64,000 nt of DNA, from the NCBI RefSeq assembly GCF_000716435.1, contig NZ_JNWO01000014.1, positions 62,001-126,000 on the forward strand. The letters are read 5' to 3'. Positions 25,876 to 33,442 of this stretch are shown here, piece by piece; within the stretch, counting starts at the first letter, position 1; every line of letters starts with the position of its first letter. This DNA is from Streptomyces xylophagus (lineage in GTDB: Bacteria > Actinomycetota > Actinomycetes > Streptomycetales > Streptomycetaceae). Below the pieces are notes generated by a model that was not told the DNA's origin, searched no databases, and worked only from the letters and a program-made list of their open reading frames with translations. A program made the translations under genes and the position numbers.

Positions 25876-27263
25876 TCCCGGGGGCCGGGCGGGACCAGGG
25901 TCAGCCCGGCCGTCGGCCCCGGAGCCTCGGGGCCCGCGAAGGCTCCGGCCCGCAGCCAGTCCGAGGGCATCGGCGGGCGCGGCGGGGGTTCGTGGTCGGG
26001 GACGGCCATCGCGTAGAGGCGGGTGTAGCGGAACTTGGCCTCCAGGTTGTCGAGCACCGACCAGTACTCGTAGCCGCAGACGTCCACACCGCGCTCGATC
26101 ACCCGGCCCAGCCAGGACAACCTGGCGCGCAGCAGGGCCCGGCGGCGGGCGTCGTCGCTGTGGCCGGTCTCGTCGACGAGGTCCAGGTCGCCCATGCCGT
26201 TGTCGACGACGGACAGCGGCGGCAGCAGGTCACCGTAGAGGTCGTGGAGGTCCGCGACGGCGTCGGCCAGGCCCTCGGGGAGGATGGGCCAGCCGTACGC
26301 CGTCGTCTCCACGTCGTCGAAGGGGACGACCGCGAAGCCCAGGCCGACGAGGAGTCGGTTGACCTCGTTGAGCCTGCTCTGGCACTTGTCGGCGGGCAGG
26401 GCGCGGGCGAGGTTCTCCGGTGCGGTGACGCGGAACGGGGTGTGCCAGGACAGGCCGAGCAGGTCCTGCGGGGTGGCGATGACGTCCATGTCCCCGAGGC
26501 GTACGCAGTCGGTGTCCTCGATGGGTGAGACGTCGTCCTCGGTCACCATGTGCTCGCCGAGCAGCAGGGGGTCGAGGAAGAGGCGGTTGGTCCAGCTCAG
26601 CAGGCGGTCCAGGGCAAGCCGGTCGAAGGGGTCCTCGGTGGCCGCGTAGCCGCCGACGAGGGTGACCGTGGTACCGATCCGGCCGCTCACGCCGGCGGCG
26701 CGGAGCGCGCGGGTCGCGAGTCCGTTGGCGAGCAGGATGTGGTGGACCGCGGGCAGGCCGGCGCGGCCGATGCCCCGGCCCGGGGTGTACATCCCGGCCA
26801 CGTGGTCGGCGAGGGTGGGTCCGGCCAGGTCGGTGGAGGTGATCCAGCGGATGACGCGGTCGCCGTAGCGGCGGCCCAGCTCGGCGGCGTAGGCGGCGAA
26901 GTGCTCGGCGGTGTCGCGCTCCAGCCAGCCCCCGCGCTCCTCCAGCCAGGGCGGCAGCGACCGGTCGAAGAGAGTGAGACAAGGGCGCAGGCCGAGGGCG
27001 AGCAGGGAGTCGAGTTCGCGGTCGCAGCGGTCCAGGGCCACGTGGTCCCAGCTGCCGGGGCCGTCGGGCTGGACCAGCGGCCATCCGGCGACCATCCGGT
27101 GCGTGTCGGGCGTGACGCCGACCAGCTGCCGGATGTCGTCGGTCCACTGCCGGAAGTGCCCCGCGCGTTCCGGCGGAGGGGGCGGCGGGGCCGCGATGGC
27201 GTCCGCGGTGGCGACTCCCCAGTCGACACCGTGGAAAGAATCGTGCAGGAAACCATCGCTCAT
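25854..27263 (-). CDS. GH1 beta-glucosidase-fold protein with both catalytic Glu replaced by Asp
   Basis: A 469-residue protein that can be followed along the GH1 family: FHGVDWGVATADAI at the start, AGWPLVQPDGPG, the acid/base strand RWITSTDLAG where GH1 has W-x-T-x-N-E-P, the nucleophile strand SVVDNG where GH1 has I-T-E-N-G, and the C-terminal EYWSVLDNLEAKFRY. Both catalytic Glu are Asp (residues about 145 and 354). Ordinary retaining glycosidase activity is therefore unlikely; glycosyl binding, another reaction or a sensor role is possible. A proline run (residues 26-31) sits near the N-terminus. Single gene behind operator h. The only carbohydrate-enzyme fold in the cluster. Confidence 0.85.
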   Translation of the reverse strand: MSDGFLHDSFHGVDWGVATADAIAAPPPPPPERAGHFRQWTDDIRQLVGVTPDTHRMVAGWPLVQPDGPGSWDHVALDRCDRELDSLLALGLRPCLTLFDRSLPPWLEERGGWLERDTAEHFAAYAAELGRRYGDRVIRWITSTDLAGPTLADHVAGMYTPGRGIGRAGLPAVHHILLANGLATRALRAAGVSGRIGTTVTLVGGYAATEDPFDRLALDRLLSWTNRLFLDPLLLGEHMVTEDDVSPIEDTDCVRLGDMDVIATPQDLLGLSWHTPFRVTAPENLARALPADKCQSRLNEVNRLLVGLGFAVVPFDDVETTAYGWPILPEGLADAVADLHDLYGDLLPPLSVVDNGMGDLDLVDETGHSDDARRRALLRARLSWLGRVIERGVDVCGYEYWSVLDNLEAKFRYTRLYAMAVPDHEPPPRPPMPSDWLRAGAFAGPEAPGPTAGLTLVPPGPRDQRVGAS

Positions 27264-27280
27264 GGTCACCGTCCCGGGCG

Positions 27281-27308
27281 GAATAGCTAACGCATTCAAC
27301 TGAATGCC
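27281..27308. promoter_or_regulatory. Operator with TAGCTAACGCATT and GCATTCA-ac-TGAATGC inverted repeat (site h)
   Basis: Upstream of the GH1-like gene. AATAGCTAACGCATT at 27282-27296 matches sites b, j and m. It runs into a perfect 7-bp inverted repeat GCATTCA/TGAATGC at 27292-27307 with a 2-base centre. Confidence 0.6.
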
Positions 27309-27362
27309 CGCCGTCCGGACGCTAACACTTCGGGGATACGACGACAATGTTTCGGACAGATC

Positions 27363-27668
27363 TCATCGGTCCGTCAAAGTGTCGGGGCGGGTCGGGCCGT
27401 GTCCAGGGCGGGGGGCCGCGGGCCGTCGGATCGTAGCCATGATCGACCCGTCGAGGATGCCGGAGACCGTGGCCGGCGGAGGCGGGCGGCAGACGATCCG
27501 CAGGCAGGCGGTCCCGCGCACGTCCAGCCGGGCGTCCACGAGATCGTCCTCGGCCGGTCGCGCCGGACGGGTTACGACCGCGTGGTGGCCGCGGCGGCAG
27601 TGGCCGAGGGCCGCCTCGATGATCGCCCGGTCGTCTCGGGCGGTGGGGCCGGGGAGCGTTTCGGCCAT
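27363..27668 (-). CDS. Small hypothetical protein
   Basis: A 101-residue frame, MAETLPGPTARDDRA to its stop at 27363. Third codon positions are strongly GC-rich, as in the real genes around it, and the opposite-strand frames are less convincing. No domain recognised; DDRAIIEAALGHCRRGHHAV may be a helical region. No clear ribosome site, so the start is uncertain. It lies between the GH1-like operator and the deoxyribosyltransferase-like gene, outside the acyl-CoA logic. The 237 bases 27669-27905 beyond it show nothing recognisable. Confidence 0.45.
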   Translation of the reverse strand: MAETLPGPTARDDRAIIEAALGHCRRGHHAVVTRPARPAEDDLVDARLDVRGTACLRIVCRPPPPATVSGILDGSIMATIRRPAAPRPGHGPTRPDTLTDR

Positions 27669-27905
27669 GATCCGGTCGGCGATTGGAGCGGTCCCCAGGC
27701 CGTGTTGCCAACGGCAGGTGGTGAGCCGGGTGCACCATGGACTCCGGCGTCGAGCAGTGTCATTCCCAGCACGGGCCACGCCTTCCGCCTGCGACGGTCC
27801 AGCCGCGGGGCGTCCATCTCGCTGCGTAAACTGCTGGCTCCTGCGCCCGCCCTTGATGGCTGCGCGCGCACTGACGGTTTCCCGTTCGAGCCGAAGGACT
27901 GAGCC

Positions 27906-28229
27906 GTGCCCGACCGACCTGAGATCGTCTGCATCTGCGGCTCTACTCGGTTCGTGGACGAGATGAGCGCGGCCAACCGTGAACTGACCTTCGCAGGTGT
28001 CATCGTCGTCGCGCCGGGCGTCTTCCTGCGCGCCGAGGATCACGAAGCGGATGAGTTGATCACCGACGAGCAGAGGACCGCGCTGGGCGCCCTCCACCTG
28101 CGCAAGATCGACCTGGCCGACCGGGTTCTGGTCGTCAACCCGGGCGGGTATATCGGCGAGTCCACGAGCAGGGAGATCGCGTACGCCCGCGCCACCGGCA
28201 AGCCGATCTCGTTCACCGATCCCTTCTGA
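27906..28229 (+). CDS. Nucleoside 2-deoxyribosyltransferase-like / DUF4406-type small protein
   Basis: A 107-residue Rossmann-like protein. It opens ICGSTRFVDEM, has a central DEQRTALGALHLRKIDLADRV helix, and ends VVNPGGYIGESTSREIAYAR, the pattern of the nucleoside 2-deoxyribosyltransferase superfamily (Gly-Ser and late Glu active-site positions). A role in nucleoside or nucleotide side-chain turnover is known for related proteins; the target here is unknown. GTG start. Unrelated to the acyl-CoA cluster, so it and the small gene before it look like an insertion between catabolic units. Confidence 0.75.
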   Translation: MPDRPEIVCICGSTRFVDEMSAANRELTFAGVIVVAPGVFLRAEDHEADELITDEQRTALGALHLRKIDLADRVLVVNPGGYIGESTSREIAYARATGKPISFTDPF

Positions 28230-28344
28230 TCTGACCAGAAGAGCTGAGGGCATACGACGGAAGAGCGCGCTCCAGTCGGCACAACTGCCCGTCCGCACAC
28301 CGGAGTCCGCAAGCGAGCGCGCTCTCCCCCTGCTCCAGTGCCGC

Positions 28345-29211
28345 CTACTCCCCCAAGGGCAGGAACTCCTCCTCCCGCCACCAGGGATAGACGGCCGGCA
28401 TGTCCTTGCTGACCCGGCCCGGGAACTCGGGCGGCCGCTTGGCGAGGAACGACTCGACGCCCTCCACGGGATCCGGACCGCCGCCGATCTGGCTCATGAT
28501 GCGCGAGTCGAGGCGGTGCGCGGCCATCGGGTGGGGCTCGCCGAGCATCCGCCACATCATCTGGCGGGAGAGGGCGACCGAAATCGCCGAGGTGTTCTGG
28601 GCGATCTCACGGGCGAGTTCGTATGCCGCCGGAAGCAGTTCCTCCGGCGGGTGGACGGAGCGGACCAGCCCGGCCGACAGGGCCTCGTCGGCGCCGAAGA
28701 CGCGGCCGGTGGCCACCCATTCCATGGCCCGTTGCATACCCACGGCCCGGGGCAGGAACCAACTGGCCGCGGACTCCGGCACGATGCCCCGGCGCGCGAA
28801 CACGAAGCCGAACTTCGCCGAGGTCGAGGCCAGCCGGATGTCCATGGGCAGGGTCATGCTGGCGCCGACGCCGGCCGCCGGGCCGTTGACCGCCGCGATG
28901 ACCGGCTTGGTGCTGGAGAAGATCCGCAGCGCGACCCGGCCGCCGGTGTCCCGGTGCCAGGCACCCGCCCTGCGGTGGTCGAAGGAGGACCCGCCGGAAC
29001 TGACATCGGCCCCCGCGCAGAAACCGCGCCCGGCTCCGGTCACCACGATCGCCCGTACGTCGTCGTCGGCGTCGGCCGCGTCCAGGACGTCGAGCAGGTC
29101 GCCCATCATCTGCGGATTGAAGGCGTTCAGCTTCTCGGGCCGGTTGAGCGTGACGGTGAGGATCCGGTCCGCCACCTCGGCCCGCACGGTCTCGTACTCC
29201 TGCTCCGGCAT
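28345..29211 (-). CDS. Enoyl-CoA hydratase/isomerase family protein
   Basis: A 288-residue crotonase with LNRPEKLNAFNPQMM, GAGRGFCAGADVS, NGPAAGVGASMTLPMDIRLAS and FARRGIVPESAASWFLPRAVG; the Glu of VPESAA is in the usual second catalytic position. ATG at 29211 follows GGAGGA and is chosen over the longer frame. The C-terminus ends in an aromatic and acidic tail (YPWWREEEFLPLGE) typical of a long actinobacterial subgroup. Single gene, divergent from the crotonase-dehydrogenase unit at 29302. Confidence 0.9.
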   Translation of the reverse strand: MPEQEYETVRAEVADRILTVTLNRPEKLNAFNPQMMGDLLDVLDAADADDDVRAIVVTGAGRGFCAGADVSSGGSSFDHRRAGAWHRDTGGRVALRIFSSTKPVIAAVNGPAAGVGASMTLPMDIRLASTSAKFGFVFARRGIVPESAASWFLPRAVGMQRAMEWVATGRVFGADEALSAGLVRSVHPPEELLPAAYELAREIAQNTSAISVALSRQMMWRMLGEPHPMAAHRLDSRIMSQIGGGPDPVEGVESFLAKRPPEFPGRVSKDMPAVYPWWREEEFLPLGE

Positions 29212-29261
29212 GCGCGTCCTCCGTCGGGCTCTGCACTCCACGACCTGGTTCTCATAAAGCT

Positions 29262-29294
29262 CAATTAGTTATAGCATTCAACTCTACTGAACTG
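29262..29294. promoter_or_regulatory. AT-rich divergent promoter/operator region (site i)
   Basis: Between two divergent crotonase genes. Contains AATTAGTTATAGCATTCAAC at 29263-29282 followed by CTACTGAAC, combining the TAG-type element with GCATTCA and ACTGAA half-sites seen at h, e and g. Confidence 0.55.
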
Positions 29295-29301
29295 TTCCTG
29301 G

Positions 29302-30102
29302 ATGGTGGCGGTGGAGATGACGGATCTGGTGGTGACGGCCGTCGGGCCGGTCCGGCTGATCGAGCTGAACCGGCCGGACCAGCTCAACGCGATGAGCGAG
29401 GAGTTGCATTCCGGCCTCGCGTCGGTCTGGGACACGGTCGCCGACGACCCCGAGGCACGGGTGGTCGTGCTCACCGGTCGGGGAAGGGCGTTCAGCGCGG
29501 GCGGCAACTTCGACATCATGACCCGGGTCCAGCGCGACCCCGCCTTCCGGCAGCAGAACGTCGACGAGGCCCGGCGGATCATCACCGGCCTGGTCCGCTG
29601 CCCGTTGCCGGTGATCGCGGCGGTCAACGGGCCCGCCGTGGGCCTCGGTTGCAGCCTGGCCCTGCTGAGCGACCTGGTGCTGATCGCGGACGACGCCTAT
29701 GTGGCCGACCCGCACGTCCAGGTCGGTCTCGTCGCGGGCGACGGCGGCGCGCTCGTCCTGCCCCTGCTCGTCGGCCTGACCCGCGCGAAGGAACTCCTTT
29801 TCCTGGGCGAGCGGGTGAACGCCGAAGAGGCAGTCCGGCTCGGCATCGCCAACCGCGTCGTACCGAAGGACAAGCTCCTGGACGAAGCCATGGACCTGGC
29901 CGGACGCCTGGCCGCCCTGCCCACACAGGCGCTGCGCGGCACCAAGCGGGCGGTGAACCTCCATCTGGAGCAGGCCATGGCCGCCGTACTGGAGCCGGCG
30001 CTGCTCGCCGAACGGGACAGCATGCACGACCCGGGCCACATCGCCGCGGTGGAGCAGATCATCGCCTCGCGTGGGCGTCGCCGAGCCGGTACGGAGGGCT
30101 GA
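29302..30102 (+). CDS. Enoyl-CoA hydratase/isomerase family protein
   Basis: A 266-residue crotonase: LNRPDQLNAMSEELH, GRGRAFSAGGNFDI, NGPAVGLGCSLALLSDLVL and QVGLVAGDGGALVLPLLVG. The start may be ATG 29302 or, with a GGTGG site before it, ATG 29317. It is most like the 24518 crotonase in the GLVAGDGG segment (GVTAGDHA there). First gene of a three-gene unit with an acyl-CoA dehydrogenase 5 bases downstream and an F420-type oxidoreductase. Confidence 0.9.
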   Translation: MVAVEMTDLVVTAVGPVRLIELNRPDQLNAMSEELHSGLASVWDTVADDPEARVVVLTGRGRAFSAGGNFDIMTRVQRDPAFRQQNVDEARRIITGLVRCPLPVIAAVNGPAVGLGCSLALLSDLVLIADDAYVADPHVQVGLVAGDGGALVLPLLVGLTRAKELLFLGERVNAEEAVRLGIANRVVPKDKLLDEAMDLAGRLAALPTQALRGTKRAVNLHLEQAMAAVLEPALLAERDSMHDPGHIAAVEQIIASRGRRRAGTEG

Positions 30103-30107
30103 GCGGC

Positions 30108-31250
30108 ATGGACTTCGCGTTCAGCGACGAGCAGGACGAACTGCGGCGCACAGTACGGGCGTTCCTCGCGGACACCTCGCCCGAGACCGAGACGCGGCGG
30201 CTGATGGAGACACCGAAGGGCTTCGACAGGGCACTGTGGCGCCGGATGGGGACGGAACTCGGCCTGCAGGGGCTGGCCGTTCCCGAGGAGTACGGCGGCG
30301 CCGGGTGCGGGCCGGTCGAAGTGGGCGTGGTCATGGAGGAGTTGGGCCGGGCGCTGGTGTGCACGCCCTTTCTCTCCTCGGCCGTACTGGCGACGACCAC
30401 GCTGCTGCGCTGCGACGACGAGGACGCCCGCAAGCGTCTGCTGCCGGGGCTCGCCTCGGGTGAGTTGGTCGGGACACTGGCCCTGACCGAGGACTCGGCC
30501 CGCTGGGATGCGACGGGCATCGCTCTCAACGCCCGCGAGTCGGGCGGCAGTTGGCTGCTGACTGGACACAAGATGTTCGTCCTCGACGGTGCCACCGCCG
30601 ACGTCGTCCTCACCGTCGCCCGGACCGAACACGGCATCGGTGTCTTCTGGGTGGACGGCGACGCGGCCGGACTGACCCGCGCTCCCCTCCCCACGATGGA
30701 CCCGACCCGCCGGCAGGCCCGCCTCGACTACGACGACGTACCGGCGACCCGGCTGCGTACGCACGGCGATGGCTGGGACCTCGTCTCGCAGGTGCTCGAC
30801 CGGGCCGCGGTGGCACTCGCCGCCGAGCAGGTCGGGGTGGCCGCCCGCGCACTGGACATGGCGGTGGAGTACGCCAAGGTACGGCACCAGTTCGGGCGGG
30901 CCATCGGTTCCTTCCAGGCGGTGAAGCACCTGCTCGCCGACGTCCTCCTCGAAGTGGAATCGGCGCGTGCCGCCGCGCACTATGCGCTGCTCGCGGCAGC
31001 GAACGAGGACCCGGGCCTGCCCGCGGTGGCGAGTCTTGCCAAAGCGTTCTGCTCCGACGCGTGTCTGCAGGCGACGGCGGAGAACATCCAGGTCCACGGC
31101 GGCATCGGCTTCACCTGGGAGCACCCGGCCCACCTGTATCTGAAGCGAGCCAAGACGTCACAACTCCTGTTCGGGGACCCGGCGTTCCATCGCGAACTGC
31201 TCGCGCGGCACATCGGGTTGGACGCGGTCACAGTGGAGGGAACGGCATGA
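30108..31250 (+). CDS. Acyl-CoA dehydrogenase, HGGIGFTWEH-type
   Basis: A 380-residue dehydrogenase paralogous to 23289 and 44428: MDFAFSDEQDELRRTV, VPEEYGGAGCGPVEVG, LALTEDSARWDATG, and QVHGGIGFTWEHPAHLYLKR. As in those genes, the usual SEPxAGSD loop is replaced by TEDSxxWD, suggesting a companion subunit. No partner is adjacent; the dehydrogenases at 9197 or 37786 are possible mates. ACGGAGGG precedes the ATG. Its stop overlaps the next start (ATGA). Confidence 0.9.
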   Translation: MDFAFSDEQDELRRTVRAFLADTSPETETRRLMETPKGFDRALWRRMGTELGLQGLAVPEEYGGAGCGPVEVGVVMEELGRALVCTPFLSSAVLATTTLLRCDDEDARKRLLPGLASGELVGTLALTEDSARWDATGIALNARESGGSWLLTGHKMFVLDGATADVVLTVARTEHGIGVFWVDGDAAGLTRAPLPTMDPTRRQARLDYDDVPATRLRTHGDGWDLVSQVLDRAAVALAAEQVGVAARALDMAVEYAKVRHQFGRAIGSFQAVKHLLADVLLEVESARAAAHYALLAAANEDPGLPAVASLAKAFCSDACLQATAENIQVHGGIGFTWEHPAHLYLKRAKTSQLLFGDPAFHRELLARHIGLDAVTVEGTA

Positions 31251-32269
31251 AGGTCGACGGAAAGCTCAGTGTGTGGGGAACCGCTGAAGTCGTGGCGGAG
31301 GCCCTCCACCACGAGAAGGCGGGCTACGACGGCCTGTGGGCCTCGGAGTCGCAACACGACCCGTTCCTGCCGCTGCTGCTCGCGGCCGAGCACACCGAAC
31401 GGCTGGAGGTCGGCACGGCGATCGCGGTGGCGTTCGCCCGCTCCCCCATGCAACTCGCCTACACGGCACACGACTTGCAGGCCTACTCCGGCGGGCGCTT
31501 CTCGCTCGGCCTGGGCAGCCAGATCAAACCGCACATCGAGCGGCGCTTCGCCATGCCGTGGAGCCGCCCCGCCGCCCGTATGCGGGAGTACGTGAGCGCG
31601 CTGCGCGCGATCTGGGCCGCCTGGAACGAGGGTGAGAAGCTCGACTTCCGCGGCGACTTCTACACGCACACGCTCATGTCCCCCTTCTTCTCTCCCCCGC
31701 CCACGCCCGGCGGCGCCCCCAAGGTCTTCGTAGCGGCGGTCGGTGAGGCGATGACCCGGGTGGCGGGCGAGGTAGCCGACGGGCTCCTGGCACACGGCTT
31801 CACCACCGAGCGGTATCTGCGGGAAGTGACCCTCCCGACCGTCGAGTTGGGCCTCGAACGGTCCGGCCGCACGCGCGGCGACTTCTCCGTCTCCCATCTC
31901 CTCCTCACCGCGACCGGCCGCACCGAGGAGGAGCTGGCGCGCGCGATCGACTGCACCCGCCGCCAGATCGCCTTCTACGGCAGCACACCCGCCTATCGCG
32001 GAGTCCTGGAGCTGCACGGTTGGGGCGAACTCGGCGACGAGCTGAACGCGTTGTCGAAGTCGTCCCGGGAGGACAAGTGGGAGGCGATGGGCGGGCTCGT
32101 CGACGACGAGGTGCTGAACACCTTCGCGGTCGTCGCGGAGCCGGAGCGGGTCGCGGGCGAGATCACGCGCCGGTACGGGAGTCTGGTCGACCGGGTGTCC
32201 TTCTACACCGCGTACGAGATCGACGCCGAGGTGTGGGAGCCGATCGTGCAGGAGCTGCACGGGAGTTGA
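31247..32269 (+). CDS. LLM-class F420-dependent oxidoreductase
   Basis: A 340-residue luciferase-like TIM-barrel protein: GYDGLWASESQHDPFLPL, VGTAIAVAFARSPMQLAY, YSGGRFSLGLGSQIKPHIERRF, and VAAVGEAMTRVAGEVADGL. This fits the actinobacterial F420-dependent branch (the type annotated TIGR03617). It may oxidise an alcohol or reduce an enone or imine on the substrate. Overlaps the dehydrogenase stop by 4 bases. Converges on the GntR gene at a strong hairpin. A second LLM protein is at 56906. Confidence 0.88.
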   Translation: MKVDGKLSVWGTAEVVAEALHHEKAGYDGLWASESQHDPFLPLLLAAEHTERLEVGTAIAVAFARSPMQLAYTAHDLQAYSGGRFSLGLGSQIKPHIERRFAMPWSRPAARMREYVSALRAIWAAWNEGEKLDFRGDFYTHTLMSPFFSPPPTPGGAPKVFVAAVGEAMTRVAGEVADGLLAHGFTTERYLREVTLPTVELGLERSGRTRGDFSVSHLLLTATGRTEEELARAIDCTRRQIAFYGSTPAYRGVLELHGWGELGDELNALSKSSREDKWEAMGGLVDDEVLNTFAVVAEPERVAGEITRRYGSLVDRVSFYTAYEIDAEVWEPIVQELHGS

Positions 32270-32276
32270 CCGTACG

Positions 32277-33035
32277 TCAGCAGAGCAGGTCCAGGACCGT
32301 CGTCATGGACCTGCTCTGCAGCAGGTAGTCCTCGGCCTCCTGGAGATGGAGGCGCCACAGCTCCTCGGCGGCCTCGGTGCGGCGCCCGGCGACCAGTTCG
32401 ACGAGGGCGCCGTGGGCGCGGAAGCCCCGGCGGTTGGCCCGGATGTTCTCGGGGCTGCCGGCGTCGAGGTCGACGTGGGACCAGTTCGCCTGGTCGATGA
32501 TGTGCCGGACCATGCCGTTGAGGACGCTCAGCGTCTCGTTGCCGGCGAGTTCGACGACGAGGGCGTGGAACTCCATGTGGGCGCGGATGAAGGCCGAGGG
32601 GTCGTCCATGAGCCCCTCTGCCTCGGCGACGGAGGCCCGCAGCCGCTCCAGGTCCCGGTCGGTGCGGCGCTCGGCCAGCAGACTGGCGCACGGTGCCTCG
32701 ATGACCGTACGGGCGTCGTAGACGTCCTTGAGGGTCGTACCGCGGTATTCGAGGACGACTCCCGCGTAGCGGGCGGCGACCGTGCCCTCGGGGACCTGCA
32801 CCCGTGCCCCGCCCCGGGCGCCCCGCCGCACGCTGATCAGCGACTCCGACTCCAGTACCCGGAACGCCTCGCGCAGCGTCGGCCGGGAGACGGCGAACTC
32901 CGCCATCAGGGCCGTCTCGGCGGGCAGCGCCTCCCCCTCGGCCAGTTCCCCGCGCACGATCTTGCGGCGCAGCTGTGCCGCCACCAGCTCGGCCATCTTC
33001 GGGACCCGTACCGGCGTGTTCGCCACGGCATCCAT
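32277..33035 (-). CDS. FadR-subfamily GntR transcriptional regulator
   Basis: A 252-residue paralogue of the regulator at 12443. The winged helix spans residues about 10-80 (VPKMAELVAAQLRRKIVRGEL, SRPTLREAFRVLESE, RRGARGGARVQVPEG), followed by an FCD domain (HMEFHALVVELAGNE, SHVDLDAGS). The recognition helices SRPTLREAFRVLESESLI are identical in the two regulators, so they may bind the same operators while sensing different ligands. It is the last gene of the ALDH-ligase-thiolase-like-DUF35 operon, with no AT-rich element of its own. Confidence 0.9.
   Translation of the reverse strand: MDAVANTPVRVPKMAELVAAQLRRKIVRGELAEGEALPAETALMAEFAVSRPTLREAFRVLESESLISVRRGARGGARVQVPEGTVAARYAGVVLEYRGTTLKDVYDARTVIEAPCASLLAERRTDRDLERLRASVAEAEGLMDDPSAFIRAHMEFHALVVELAGNETLSVLNGMVRHIIDQANWSHVDLDAGSPENIRANRRGFRAHGALVELVAGRRTEAAEELWRLHLQEAEDYLLQSRSMTTVLDLLC
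32280..32319. terminator. Bidirectional terminator hairpin overlapping the GntR 3' end
   Basis: Perfect 14-bp stem GCAGAGCAGGTCCA / TGGACCTGCTCTGC with a 12-base loop. It lies in the last codons of the minus-strand regulator and just after the plus-strand LLM gene. Confidence 0.7.
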
Positions 33036-33040
33036 CTCCT

Positions 33041-33442
33041 TCAGTCGCCTGGGACCGGCACGAAGTACGGCAAGGTGATCTCGTCGGTGAGGGGCCGGAA
33101 GTCCACGCGCACCCGCATGCCGATGGTCACGTCGTCCGGGTCGCCCGCGTCGACGTGGGACAGCAGGGTGCCGCCCTCGTCCAGGTCGATCACGGCCAGC
33201 GCGAACGGTGTCTCGAAGCCGGGGCCGGGTGCGCGGTGGACCACGGTCACCGAGTAGACGGTGCCCCGGCCGGCGCTGGGCACGTACCGCCAGTCCGCCG
33301 ACATGCAGCCGGGGCAGGCGGGTTCGGGCACGAGGAAGCGCAGCCCGCAGGCCGGGCAGTGCGGGACGACCAGATCTCCGCGCCGGGCCGCGTCCCAGAA
33401 CGGCCGGGACAGCGGGGTGGCCACGGGCACGGGGCGGCTCAT
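33041..33442 (-). CDS. DUF35 Zn-ribbon/OB-fold protein
   Basis: A 133-residue protein. The rubredoxin-like Zn ribbon has CPAC at about residue 29 and CPGC downstream, followed by an OB fold (GTVYSVTVVHRAPG, FALAVIDLDEG, MRVRVDF). Family members bind acyl-CoA and partner thiolase-like proteins, for example the DUF35 part of ChsH2 with the retro-aldolase Ltp2 in steroid side-chain cleavage. It overlaps the adjacent thiolase-like gene by 4 bases, so a two-protein complex is likely. Confidence 0.9.
   Translation of the reverse strand: MSRPVPVATPLSRPFWDAARRGDLVVPHCPACGLRFLVPEPACPGCMSADWRYVPSAGRGTVYSVTVVHRAPGPGFETPFALAVIDLDEGGTLLSHVDAGDPDDVTIGMRVRVDFRPLTDEITLPYFVPVPGD

Noticed and set aside
27669..27905. 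Possible extension of the small hypothetical gene or a further gene
   Set aside because: No frame here has a start signal together with good codon bias, and no domain was recognised.
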